A stretch of DNA of 64,000 bases from Trifolium pratense (taxonomy: Eukaryota > Streptophyta > Magnoliopsida > Fabales > Fabaceae), in the NCBI RefSeq assembly GCF_020283565.1, contig NC_060064.1, positions 4,858,001 through 4,922,000 on the forward strand. The letters run 5' to 3'. Positions 46,171-59,990 of the stretch are shown one piece after another. How positions within the stretch are numbered: the stretch's first letter is position 1; the number at the start of each line of letters is the position of its first letter. The position numbers and the translations under genes were made by a program. Below the pieces are notes generated by a model. That model had not been told where the DNA came from. It searched no databases and was given only the letters and a program-made list of their open reading frames with translations.

Positions 46171-46639
46171 TCTGAGTTTACTTTTGCTTTGTGGCTTAAT
46201 TTTAAGTAACATTTTGATTTTTAACTTTCTTTTCCTCAAGTTGGTTTTTTGTTACAAAATGTTAAGAGGCCATGTAAAATAAAACAGATCCTAATGCACA
46301 ATCGTCGTGTTCGAAGGTTCATTGCACAACAGCAATGGAATCGGATCCTAATGTACGATCGTCCACATATCTCTATCTCTATAATATAAGATGATGTTGT
46401 AAAATTGTGTAAATCTAGAATTGAAGAGTGATCTTGCTCTATTACAAGGTTTAATTGAAGGATTTAGTCACAAAAAAAAAAAGGTTTAATTGAAGGATAA
46501 ATGTATGTTAGTGCATGTGTAGGATAATATATTATGCATAAAGTGAGAGAGAGCGAAAATCAGAGTGTTAGATTTTTTATTTTATTTTTAAACAAAGAAA
46601 TTCAATAAAACCAAAGAACTATAAATTGATATATCTTTT

Positions 46640-46810
46640 TTGAATATAAGCCAAAATACAAGGGGGGGGGGGGGGGGGGTGTCTCATTAAACCAAGTTGG
46701 GCTCAAGAATAGTCCAATTAGCCAACACATGAGCAGTCGAGTTGCCTGTCCACCTCACCCAGTTGATGTTAGCTCTAGGGTTTCAATCAAGGAGCTCGCC
46801 ACAGCGTTTA
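46640..46810 (-). pseudogene. LINE RNase H-domain tail
   Basis: The minus strand reads NPRANINWVRWTGNSTAHVL followed by ANWTILEPNLV-stop, the C-terminal end of a plant LINE RNase H-like domain, with one stop upstream. A G-run (46662-46679) lies just beyond its stop. Confidence 0.6.
46662..46679. repeat. 18-base G homopolymer
   Basis: Uninterrupted G18, unusual in this AT-rich sequence; the exact length may be affected by sequencing. Confidence 0.8.
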
Positions 46811-47377
46811 GTTACTTTCCCCAGTAGCTGCGAGTATACTACCTCTATCGTAACTGACGATTCTTAACTAGTAGAGTATGAACCTCTGGTTCAGTTATGT
46901 TTTTCCGTTTTCTTAGTTAGAAGTTAGCAGTTACTTAGTTGTTACGGCGAAAGACGAAACTAGGTAGTCCTCAAAGAGGGCGACCGCCACCCATCAAACA
47001 TGTAGCACTATTATACTACTCCTATGTAACATAAAGCCTGCCACCCCTGCCAATCAAAAATAAATTACAATCTGACACTCTGCTTCTCCTTTGCAACATT
47101 CAGTCACTCCTTATATTATTTTTATAATAATATAAAAATAATATAATTAATATATTAAAAATTAATATATTAATTATCTCTATACTAAAAATTAATATAA
47201 TTAATATATTAATATTTGTTTATTATTTTATTTTAAGTCACTAACCAGTAACAAAATGAGATAGTAACAAAGTAACGTGAGATAAAAGAATGCTAAAATT
47301 GTTAGTTTCTTCATACTTAAATGTAACACAAAGACCAATATAAAATATTCCTCATCACTACTACTTCCAAATGTTGC
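46811..47377. other. spacer and S5 3' flank
   Basis: AT-rich sequence including near-palindromic TAATATA blocks at 47110-47220; the part next to 47377 is the S5 3' UTR. No gene. Confidence 0.5.
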
Positions 47378-49160
<1,783 letters not shown>

Positions 49161-49286
49161 GACTGTGAAAACAATTGAAGAATTAGGGTTAGTTAGAAAA
49201 AGAGATTAAGAGAGAATGAAAAATGAAGTAAGAAGAAACTAACTTGAGAGTCGCGGAGAGAGTGCGGCCGCAAGGTTCACGGTAGG

Positions 49287-49313
49287 AAACCCTAGTTTTG
49301 TATATTTATAGTG
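49287..49313 (-). promoter_or_regulatory. S5 promoter: telo-box and TATA box
   Basis: AAACCCTAG (49287-49295) is a telo-box, a hallmark of plant ribosomal-protein promoters, and the minus-strand CTATAAATATA (around 49301-49312) is the TATA box, about 140-150 bp upstream of the ATG. Confidence 0.7.
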
Positions 49314-50227
49314 GAAAATAAGTATAAATTGCATATACCCACGTTTTGTCTATTTTGTGTTTGTTACCAAAATGTTTTTATTTTTCTAAAACTTACCCAA
49401 AATGTCATGGTTTTTTTTTTTTTTTACATGTTATGGGCTGGACTCATGGTTCATGAATAAATAGAGATTATCTCTCAGAAAAGAAAAAAAAATACTAGAG
49501 ATTAATCATCGTCAATATAAGAAAATGGAAAATGAATAACCATAGCTTTGTAATTTAAAAAGAAAAATTACAGATAAATCAAACGACGGGTATTAATCTT
49601 CGTACCATCAACATTTAACAAATGTCTAATCCAACTACGACGAAAATCATAAAAGACAATATGATAATCTAATAAGCATCTAATATTTGTTAAAGTATAA
49701 GCAAACTTGTTAGTCTCCATGTACGAATGAATTACGATTACTTTTCAAAGTATAGCTCCAACAAATTTCTAGCCAAACCGGACTTGATAACTTGAACAAC
49801 CACCGTAAAATCCACATTCAAGTCTTGTGCATCATGTCCAAGTCTTCACGAGTACTTCAAACCTTCAAAAATGCCCCATACATAACATGTCGCTAATTTT
49901 TTTTGCAAAACCACCAATCCAATGTCTTTCAAATCGGACATTCACTGTGCACAACGATAATGAATAATACAGTAATTTTTTTTACTACAATATTTTTTAA
50001 ACTGGGTTTTCTTACTCATTTAAATCCAAAATTATTCTCTTCCAATTTTATTTTTTATCTTTTTTTTTTTGGTATTTTTTTTATCTCGAGTAGAAGAGAT
50101 AAAATATTACATAAAAAATAATGAGAGCAATCATTAATGAAACATCATTCCTAATAGTCTTCACAACATTTTATTATCATAAAATATTAAAAGTACATAA
50201 TACGACTTGAGCAAAAATAAAATACGA
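49314..50227. other. spacer upstream of S5
   Basis: AT-rich sequence with a T-run near 49410; no gene or recognisable element. Confidence 0.5.
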
Positions 50228-50470
50228 CAATATTGGTGCGGAAGATTCGACGAATAATTGAACAAGACATTGAAGTTTAATTCAAGCATGTATATGGAGA
50301 AGCAAATAGAGTTGCATATTGGTTATCAAATTTAGGATGCAATTTGGCCAATGCAAATACTGTGTTTGAGTTTCCACCTATAGAAGTGTAAAAATTAGTT
50401 GATTATGATGATGTAACAGGAGTCTTTACTTCCAGTATAATAGGTGTGTAATTTATTTTGGGCTTGATTA
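50228..50470 (+). pseudogene. LINE-type RNase H fragment
   Basis: Reads IRRIIEQDIEV-stop-FKHVYGEANRVAYWLSNLGC, the C-terminal part of a plant non-LTR RNase H domain (the usual FKHVYREANRAAD-type motif), then FEFPPIEV and several stops. Degraded. Confidence 0.6.
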
Positions 50471-50550
50471 AGCCCCTTTCAATCCTAAAAAATAAAAAAT
50501 AAAATAAATATGACAATATCGACTCTTGAAGCACACATTCTTGGTCCATA

Positions 50551-50690
50551 AATTATTGCTCAACTGGCAGAAATGCTGAAATTGCTAGTGTTGGATGTCA
50601 TGATCGGAGTTCGAACTCCGGTTCCTCCACTTTGTGTATATAGATTTTCAATGACTTTGTCATTCCGTCTATCAATAAAAAAAAATCGTT
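50551..50690 (+). mobile_element. tRNA-derived SINE
   Basis: A-box-like TTGCTCAACTGGCAGAA, B box GAGTTCGAACTCC (50607-50619), a 3' part TTTGTGTATATAGATTTTCA and a final A-run (TCAATAAAAAAAAA). Confidence 0.7.
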
Positions 50691-51636
50691 TTAAAAAATA
50701 ACAATATTGACTTGTTTTCCACTACAATATGTCAATATCCATTTAACATGTTTATCCCCTACAACTTTTACTTTTATTGTGAGATTGTGTACACTTGTGA
50801 CATATTTTTCTGTATGACACTCAATGTGATTCTCAAACTTTTTTAGAACCGGAACATGATTACAGTCGTGACATTCATACTTGTTGTCACGTCTAACATA
50901 TTAATGAGTGGGGACTATCTAAAGCGATGTAAACAAAACAGTTACCCACATTTTTTAAGTATACGATATGAAAAGAAATTATGAAGTTTAAAATAAAAAT
51001 GTTGAAGGTATGACCAAAAAGCTGGATAAAAAATAACTGTGCATACATTCCATAGTTTTTGTACGTGTAGTGCCAAACTGCAATCAATGCATAACAAAAC
51101 ACAACTTGTCCATATTTTACATAAACATGAATGAGAAAATATTATAAATTTAAAATGTTGAAGGTATGATCGAGAAGCACGAAAACATTAACTATAGCTT
51201 TGACAGCTTATGTGCGTGAGAATGTGTCAAAGTTCAGCTAATGCATAACACAACACAACTTACATGAGTAGTGTACTATGCCCATATACATTGGCCTTAT
51301 CATCCATTTCAGTTCACGACACAACACAGCTTATATGGACTAGTGTACTAGTTTCATACAAAAACATCTTGAATAAATAATCAAACGTTAGGGCTTGCCC
51401 GTTTAGGGTCATGTGATGTAGTCTCTTTTGACGACTTTAAACACGTCAATGTTTAACATTGCACGTAACATTTGAATTTATAGAAGAAACTTATTTGATA
51501 GAGGTGAAGCAAATCGAAGGAAATAGATTCACTCCATTTATTCTCTCTCAAATGTTTTTTGAATTTTTCACATCTCACCATTCAATATAGTTATCCGTAA
51601 ATTTAATTCATCTCTCATTCATAATGAAAGGTGAGA
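50691..51636. other. spacer without visible genes
   Basis: AT-rich; two diverged blocks around 51090 and 51200 share TAATGCATAACA-CAACACAACTT, a local duplication. No gene. Confidence 0.45.
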
Positions 51637-51725
51637 TTTTTTTTGTCGGATAATCCGGTTACTAAAAATTTCACCCTTAAAAGTGGATAAATGAGATATT
51701 CGAAGTTCGAACATCGACCGTTGTA
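51637..51725 (-). mobile_element. SINE fragment
   Basis: On the minus strand a B-box-like GATGTTCGAACTTCG is followed by GGATTATCCGAC and an A-run (the T-run at 51637-51644). Confidence 0.45.
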
Positions 51726-52284
51726 TATAAAATACGATGTCCTACAAAATGAATTAAGTTTACGGGGACAAAAAAATGAGAATTTTAGTAGACTCTCACA
51801 TGGCATGTGAGAATCTACTCCCCAAATTGAGGGATGAAAAGCTAACGTGCGTTGATTAAAAAAAATAAATGTTTTTATCTAATTCATATATTTAATTTAT
51901 TTTTTCAACTTTGGCTAAATTAGACAATTGATCTTTTAACTTATTTATTGGTTTCACATCGATCTCTTAACTAATTAACGTTACAAATTTATCCCTTAAT
52001 TTTATTTTTGTTTGTCATATTTGTAACGTTAATTGATCAATACGAAACCAATAAATAAATTAGGGGCTCATATGTTTAATTTAGCCTTAAACCTTTTATA
52101 AATTAATTGTACAAATTTTGAAAAAATATTTATACTTTTAAATTCTTTTTTTTTTACGGAAATATACTTTTTAAATTCTTAACGTGTGCTCAACATGTTC
52201 CTTTCGAAACAGGACATATAAAAACAAAGACCAATATAAACAAAGAGGAATACTTTATATTGGTCTTTGTGTTACATTTATTTA
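51726..52284. other. spacer with a fragment matching the S5 3' UTR
   Basis: AT-rich. 52245-52280 matches the S5 3' UTR (47318-47353, complement) at 35 of 36 positions. Confidence 0.5.
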
Positions 52285-52554
52285 TCTTTGTTACTAATAA
52301 TAAAGGGAATACTCAAATTTTGGTGTAGCCTTTTTTTGTAATTCTCATAATACCCATAACAGTTTTTTATTTTATTTTTAATTTTTTCTTTAACTTCCAC
52401 ATTTTTTTAACTTCTATTTTAGTAACTTCTTCTCTCAAAGACTCAAACAAAAAGTAACTTCTATATTTTTTTATTTTCATCAAATCATTTACATTTTTTA
52501 ACACATTTTATTTTCATAAAATTGGGCCACACAGACGGGCACGGAGGCCACTAG
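52285..52554 (+). mobile_element. 270-bp non-autonomous Helitron
   Basis: Begins TCTTTGTTACTAATAATAAA after A, has the family word AATTTTGGTGTAGCC, and ends GGGCACGGAGGCCACTAG followed by T. Same family and size as 45840-46108, opposite orientation. Confidence 0.65.
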
Positions 52555-52555
52555 T

Positions 52556-52760
52556 CTAAGATAATTACAAATTGATGAAAGATAGACGGACAATAAATTG
52601 CGCCGCTAAACTTTTTGTATGATAAAATTAATCTTCTTAAAAATCTTATTTATTGAATTAGGAGACACAATATTAAATTATTACTATGCATAGCCCTTTG
52701 GACTCTCATAAGGAGATCCACAGCCTCTCGATTTCTAGTTTCGTTTTTGTTTTAAGGTGT
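52556..52760 (-). pseudogene. second copy of the 17145-17440 element relic
   Basis: Shares GATAGACGGACAATAAATTG, TGCGCCGCTAAA and ACTATGCATAGCCCTTTGGA with 17210-17330, with frameshifts. No open frame remains. Confidence 0.5.
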
Positions 52761-52893
52761 TAAATGGGGGTTTATTTTTTTAACTTGACATAAGCATTAT
52801 GGTAATGGTAATGATTTCTTATGCATTATACTCGTATTATATAAATGAAATTGTTGTGACTCATGAAATTTTAATAGTTGGTGTGGACTGTGC

Positions 52894-55259
52894 TCATTGT
52901 TGTAACTTCCGGATAATTTCTCTTAATCTTTTTAGTGTATACTATAATTTTACTTTAGGCTTAAATGTAGTTTTGCACCCCTGTTTTGATTAAATCGGAA
53001 TTTTACCCCTCCTGTTTTAAAACACGGACTTTTACCCCCTTGTTTTATAATTTTTTGGATTTTACCCCCCTAAAATTCTGCTTTCAAGTCACAACTTCAA
53101 AGTTTCGCACACAACCCAATTTGGATCAATAATTCACCAAACGGATATCGAAATGACCATAATCGAGTTATCTTTCCAAATAATCAAACCCCACTAAATT
53201 TGGAATTACAATGAGAGATTAATTACCGTTTTAGTGAAGGTATGTCCCCCAAAATTCTGCACAAAATCTGCTTTCGAGTCACAACTTCAAAGCTTTGCAC
53301 ACAACTCAATTTGGATCAATAATTCACCAAATGGATACCGAAATGACCATAATCGAGTTAGCTTTCCACAGGATTAAACCCCACTAAATTTGGAGTTACG
53401 AAGAGAGATTAATTACAGTTTTAGGGAAGGTCTGTCTAATTACTAATTTTGCAGAAATCTACTTATGACCTTTAAATTCAACATCGTCTACCAAACACAT
53501 CGTAACTCCAAATTTGACAAAATTTAAATGAAAACAAGGGTAATTTCGTTAGCTTTCCGGAAATGTAAATACTATTGAAAAATGAGCTACAGGGTGAGAG
53601 ACATGACAAAAATATCAGTAGTAGTTCCATATATTAATTGATTTGGATAGACCTTTACTAAAATGATAATTAATCTCTCTCTGTAACTCCAAATTTTGTG
53701 GAGTTTGATTCTGTCGAAAACTAACTCGATTTCAGTCATTTCGGTACCAGTTTGGTGAATTATGGATCCAAATGAAATTTTGTGCGAAGTTTTGAAGTTG
53801 TGACTCGAAAGCAGATTTTGTGCAGAATATTTGGGGGACATACCTTCACTAAAACGGTAATTAATCTCTCTTTGTGACTCCAAATTTAGTGGGGTTTGAT
53901 TCTGTGTAAAGATAACTTGATTACGGTCATTTTGATATCCGTTTGGTGAATTATTGATTCAAATTGAGTTGTGTGCGAAGCTTTGAAGTTGTGACTCGAA
54001 AGCAGATTTTATGCAGAATTTTGGGGGACATACCTTCACTAAAACGGTAATTAATCTCTCTTTGTAACTCCAAATTTAGTGGGGTTTGATTACGTGGAAA
54101 GATAACTCGATTACGGTCATTTCGATATCTGTTTGGTGAATTATTGATTCAAATTGAGTTGTGTGCGAAGCTTTGAAGTTGTGACTTGAAAGCATAATTT
54201 TAGGTGGGCAAAATCCAAAAAATTATAAAACAGGGGGGGTAAAAGTCCGCATTTTAAAACAGAAGGGGTAAAATTCTGATTTAATCAAAACAAGGGGGTA
54301 AAACTGCATTTAAGCCTTTACTTTATTTAAACTAAGATTATTGTCTTGTCCTAAATTTGCATCATAGAAATATATGTTTACATCATAATCTAATTTAAAA
54401 ATAAAATAAAATAGTAAACCAAAATTAAATAAAAAATAAAATAAGACAAGTCTAATTTAAGGTTGCAAGTCTCTAAACAAGAAAAAGTGTCGACACAATC
54501 TTTGGATGAATGTTCAAGATGCATCTAACACGTGTACATGTTAAAAGAAAAACAAATTTAATTGAACATCATTAAGAGATATATCTTACACACGATTAAA
54601 ATATATGTGAAAAGTGTCAAAGTCTCAAACATGTCTGACAATACATTTCAAAAAAGTGTCCATATTGATTGATAAAGGTTAATTTCTTCTTCACATAGAT
54701 TTTTTTGTCAATAATTTTTTTAAAATAAATAAGTAAGAGTATCAAATTTCAAACTTTAATCCCTTCATTTTACAATCAATATCCTATCAGTTGAGCTATG
54801 CTCACAAAAATTCTTCTTCTAATACTCCAATTGAGAGATAATGGATTTATAGACTTTTTCTAAAAAAAATCTTTGTATAGAAAATTAAATCCTACCTCTA
54901 ATTTTTTAAGATTTTTTTACATAAATTTAATTTTAATATTGTTTTTTTAATTAATCCACCTGAATTTTTAAGTGATACCAACCACTTCACTCTAGTTTGT
55001 GAGCTTTGTTTAAAAACAGCAGCACCACCGTGACAACCGCAAACACCATTCGCAGTCGATAACAGCGGCGGCTCCGTCGCGCCATCGCCAAAATTCCAAG
55101 CAATTCAATGGTAGATACCTTACTTCAAATTTTCGAGTATCCCTTTGTTCAATATATACATTTTCGAGTAACCGTTGAAGTGATTAACCAAAATTTTCTA
55201 CCTTTCCATTCTATTCTCTCTTGAAATGAAACTAACCTTAACGAATCACACTTTCTCAA
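52894..55259 (+). repeat. segmental duplication, copy 2 (contains the HemK promoter)
   Basis: Partner of 43524-45495 in the same orientation. It includes the region upstream of HemK and its first 11 codons, and is interrupted by the element at 52958-54316. It keeps the empty sites for the MITE and the LINE found in copy 1. Confidence 0.9.
52958..54316. mobile_element. 1,359-bp fold-back element with 9-bp target duplication
   Basis: Terminal inverted repeats of about 75 bp start GGCTTAAATG and contain GTTTTGATTAAATC. Perfect 9-bp direct repeats TTTACTTTA flank it (52949-52957, 54317-54325), and the empty site is seen in copy 1 (43579-43587). The interior has two direct units of about 180 bp in the left arm and three inverted units in the right arm (each with TTGAAGTTGTGACTCGAAAG or its complement), so the transcript could fold into a long hairpin. 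No coding; the 9-bp duplication suggests Mutator-like mobilisation. Confidence 0.85.
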
Positions 55260-58200
55260 CACTCTTGAATTCTTCTCTTATCAATCTGAGAAGACCCTTT
55301 TGTTCTTCATCACTATCATCATCACCATCTACTTCTTTCAAACCCAAAGTTCCAATCTTTCTGAGACCACCCATTTACTCAACAAAATTGAGTGATCTCA
55401 AAAAATGGCATAATTGGGCCAAAAACATTGCTTCTTCAATTGGGTCATCTTTTGTTCAATCAGATAATGGTCCAGACTCAACCATTTTGTGCAGGGAACT
55501 CAAATGGTTCATTGAAGATGTTGTTGAGGATCATCATTCAGTTTTTTCCCATATGGGTGTGAAGGATAATGATGAGAATGAGAGAGTGAAAATGAGGGCA
55601 GATATAGATGAACTATATTGTTTATGGAAGCAAAGGATTGAAGATAGGAAACCTTTTCAGTATATAGTAGGATGTGAACATTGGAAGGATTTGGTTTTGA
55701 GTGTTCAAGAAGGGGTTTTGATTCCTAGACCTGAGACTGAACTTATTGTTGAATTGGTTTCTGATGTTTTGTCAAAGAATGACGATTTGAAAAGAGGGGT
55801 TTGGGCTGATTTAGGGACTGGAAGTGGTGCTCTTGCTATAGGTATTGGTAGGATTTTAGGTAATGGTGGAAAGGTTATTGCATCGGATTTAAGCCCCGTG
55901 GCTGTTGCTGTTGCAGCTTACAATGTGCAGAGGTATTGTTTGCAGGTTAGAAATTCAAGCATGTTTTATATTCCCTTTGTTGCCTCATTTTATGGTCCGA
56001 GATTTTTACCAGAGTGAATAGGAAATTTCGTCCCTGAAATTATAACCATCGATCGAATACATCACTGATTTTACGAATTAGCAATTTCGTCATTGAAATT
56101 GTACATCACTCAAAATAGTGCCTAGGTTAAGTTTAGCTGTTAGCCAACGATGTGCCATGTTAAATGAAGATGTCACAATCCACACAGACGAGGCAGTGAT
56201 GTGGAGTTTAGGTAGATTGTCACAATTTCATCTAACATGCCTCATGCCTTTCATCTCATGTTGTTTGTTAGTTTTGTTCTGTCTTCAAATCAAAATTAGG
56301 AAAACAGAAGAGAAGTATATTAATTTAAAATCAGGAAAACAAAAGAATTTAAAATTGTCGAGTTTCAAATAATTGCCTTTCATCTTTAACTATGTTACTG
56401 CTTCTAGTTCCACTTATATTAGTCATCATTTTCAGGACAAAATTGAAATAAGGGAAGGATCCTGGTTTGAACCATTGAAGGATATGGAAGGAAAGCTTGC
56501 AGGTCTTGTAAGCAACCCACCTTATATACCAAGCAACGATATCTCGGGTCTACAAGCTGAAGTTGGCAAACACGAACCTAGAGTTGCATTAGATGGAGGA
56601 ATTGACGGCATGAATGCTCTTCTCCATCTGTGTGATGGGGCTGATTTATTGTTGAAATCTGGTGGATTCTTTGCCTTTGAGGTATTGCCCTTGTTTATTT
56701 ATTACTATAAAGTTTTATCGAATTTCTGTGTGTTTCTTATCATGCTTCTTCTTAGTGCTTACCCGTGAAAAGGATCCAAATGATATTCCCCAGCATAATC
56801 AAGCAAACTGCGAATGATTTTTAATCTCAGTCCTTTTATAAAAACGTTTTAGCAGTTTGTAGTTAACATAAGAACCATTGCTCGCTCTTTAAACAACTTT
56901 TGCCTGAATAAAACCACCTAGCCAGAAATCAAGTTAACTTCTCAAAATAAGCATAACTCTTTCCATTACATAAAGTTGATTATAGGGCTTTCCTCTCTGT
57001 TGATAATTTTATTAAATTGTGTATGTTGTTATTTAATGCTAATGTCTGTCTTGGCTAGTTTATATATGTTGCGTTAAATCTGATTGGTCTGTTGGTTAAG
57101 AGACTTGGGCCTGTTTGGATTAGTGTATATGAGTTTATCTACTAACATAAACGCTTATGGGATGTTTGTGAGCTTATGGAAACAGCTTGTAGACTTGTCA
57201 TAAATTGTTTCCATAAACTCTCCAAGATAACTTATGAAGACAACTTATAGCTTATATAAAAAGATTTTGACTTTATTTTATCTTTTGTTATAGAAATGGC
57301 TAATACACAAACATTTATATGATATGCTATAAACACATAATTAAGCTTGTCCAAATAAGGCTGAGATAGTTCGGGAACGTTGCTTAAAAATAAGAAGGGA
57401 TAACTGAGATGGAGGGTTTTCATTTGGTGGGAATTATAATTGGGATTAGGGAGAGTCCTGAGTTTCTTGAATATCTTCTAGAGGTTTGCATACTTTCAGT
57501 ACATTCAATGAAAATGAATTCTTTTCATTCTTCATCTGAACCGGTTCCTGTCAAATTACTACGCTGATCTTGCAAAATCACAGCTTTCCTTTGACAGAAT
57601 GAGCAATATAAATAGAAAAGTTCATGTCACGCACAAAGTTTCATGTTAGCTTAGAATACAAATATTAGCATTAGTTTATGTTGTTATTGAAGTATAGGAA
57701 CACAAAATATGTCAATTGTTTTATGGTTTTGAAGCTACATAGCCATGTTATTGATTCCATGTTTCTCAATTTAGTTTTAAAGCGGTGAACCGTTAGCTAA
57801 TATATTACTTGTGCAAAATTCTTGTTAAACTGGTCTGTTCTACAATGTATAATTGATGCGATTTTAAATTCTGAGGTTGTTACTAAGATTATGGGTGTTG
57901 CAGCTACTGTGATTGCTTTGCCGCTTCTATTCTTGGTTTCTTATTTTTCCTGCAAACAGAAATCAATCGTGAAACAACTTTTGGAGCTAGATGTTTAGGC
58001 TTAAATTGATTAATCTTCACTGTGATTTCAAATTATATATTGTTTTTGTATCTTACTTTAGATTTATAGTTATACGAGTAATAATTAGTTGTTTTCTTTT
58101 TTTTTTGAAAAGCAATAATTAGTTTTTTAGACACAGAATCACAATTAGTTTTAGAATCCTACAACCAACCATATATAAAATCTTCACAAGTAGCCCAAAA

Positions 58201-58418
58201 AATGGTAAACTTAAGCTTGGTTCATGCTATTTGTATGCTTAATATATGTTGCTTCTGATTGTTTCTTTCCTAACTTGTCATTCCAGACAAATGGTGAGAA
58301 GCAGTGCAGGGAACTTGTTGATTACATGAAAAGTAATAGAAGTGCAAGCTTATGCGATTTGGAAATACTTGCCGATTTTGCTGGTATTCAAAGATTTGTA
58401 ATTGGATTCCATCGATAA
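55226..58418 (+). CDS. HEMK: HemK/PrmC-type release factor glutamine methyltransferase, organellar
   Basis: AdoMet-dependent N5-methylation of the Gln in the GGQ motif of peptide-chain release factors. Exons 55226-55945, 56436-56681 and 58287-58418 join in phase to 365 aa. An N-terminal Ser/Arg-rich extension of roughly 50 residues (LINLRRPFCSSSLSSSPS) looks like a plastid or mitochondrial transit peptide. Then come the HemK N-terminal helical region with FQYIVGCEHW and PRPETELIVE (about 167-176), AdoMet motif I DLGTGSGALAIGIG (from 195) and the catalytic NPPY (267-270). Its 5' flank and first codons are duplicated at 45000-45495. Intron 2 contains a MITE. Arabidopsis counterpart, from memory, At5g64150. 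Confidence 0.94.
57107..57360. mobile_element. MITE in HemK intron 2
   Basis: Left end GGGCCTGTTTGGATTAGTGT; right end in complement CCTTATTTGGACAAGCTTAA. The interior has AACTTATAG and ACAAACATTTATATG blocks typical of GTTTGGAT-type MITEs. The target duplication is not clear. Confidence 0.5.
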
Positions 58419-59990
58419 GCGGTTTGAATTACAAAAAGGTAGTTGAAATTCATTTAAGGGGTGCATCTCTCCCAACATGTTTTTTCATAAACACCGGTAT
58501 GAAATTCAACTCTTGACCAAATGATTAAAGGATCCAAACATCTACCATTTGTGTGACACCGTGTTGGTAGTTACGAAATATATGTTTTATTTATATTATT
58601 ATTATTATTATTATTTCTTGGATCAATAATTCTTCCAAATTCAAATTATTATTTGGTGAGGCAAGCCATTTACTACAAGATTGAGGATGACTATAACACG
58701 CTCGCAGTACAAAGAAATACCAAATTAAGTTTAACTTCCTAAAAGCATCATCTTCAATGTGTTCTAGGTTGTTCACATGGCAGTTTTAGCCAAATTCTTT
58801 AAATTAAGAACTATTCTTATCCTTATTTGGGTTTACTATTGAAAGAAGATGGCAAGCAAGATTTAAGAACAATTATTATATAAGAATTGTTTCTTAATGA
58901 TTTAAAGTAATTGTGAGGTAATTGGTAAGAACTATTTTAACAAATAATAATGGTATGTGAAAACTTGTGGAATGCTACTATATATTATTTAAAGAATTGT
59001 TTCTTATATTACTAAGGTTTTAAAGAGTTATGCACTCTTTTGAAAACTTGTTCAAACTTCTGACTGAAATATGAATTATTAGGGCCTTCCCTTGAGAACC
59101 AAATGATTAAATCTTGTATGGAATTGTATGCTTTAGTAAGTAAAGCACAAAAAACTTATTTGGATAAAAACTACAAGGTAATGTTCTTGTAAAAAAAAAT
59201 AAAAAAAATACAAGCAACGTGGGTATTGACACAAATTAAAGCAAGTAAAAAACTAAAATGACTTTCGCATAACAAGGTTGTCAACTATGTTGTCCCAAAT
59301 GATTGTCAAAAATATCATTTCTCAATCAAAATTAACCACTTTTTAAGACAATTTAACTGGAACAGGATCAATTTTTTGACTATCAACAGGTTCTTAGATT
59401 ATGTTGTGAACTATGTTTTCCCAAATTTTAGGTTTTTACACACTCGCTTAGAGGTAAAAGTGAAAAGAAATTCTCGCTCTAATAGAACAAAAATCAGAGT
59501 AAAGATGTGTCAGGCTAATCTTGAGTCTTGACCAGAAAGAAAAAAAGATGTGAGAGGCTAATAACTTAAAAAAATCTTATTGAATATACACCATTATTAC
59601 CGTTCAAAACCTTTTATAAAGGATATATTACAAAAAGAATGCTGCTCTCACTAATGTACAACTTATTGTGCTAAACACTTCTTTTCCTAGAAATATGATT
59701 TATGAACACTACAACAAACAGAAACGGACAGAAAACTCTATCAGAAAAGGCCTGTCCTCCAAATGTTACGTCACCCACAAATGTTATGCCGACCTCCCAG
59801 CTGCTGTCCAAGACATAACATTATATTGGTCTCTCCATGACCGCAACCATAAGTCTGTTAAATGACAGCACACGGCAAGGCAGGCAACCATTCACAACAA
59901 ACGATAACTGATTAGAACTGCACTGCATATAGTATACGTATTCTGCTTCCCACGTACAGATATAGAGAAAAAGATGGACCGGAGGTGCGT
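58419..59990. other. spacer between convergent HemK and CPSF-A genes
   Basis: 3' flanks of both genes, with (ATT)7 at about 58595-58615. No gene recognised. Confidence 0.5.
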
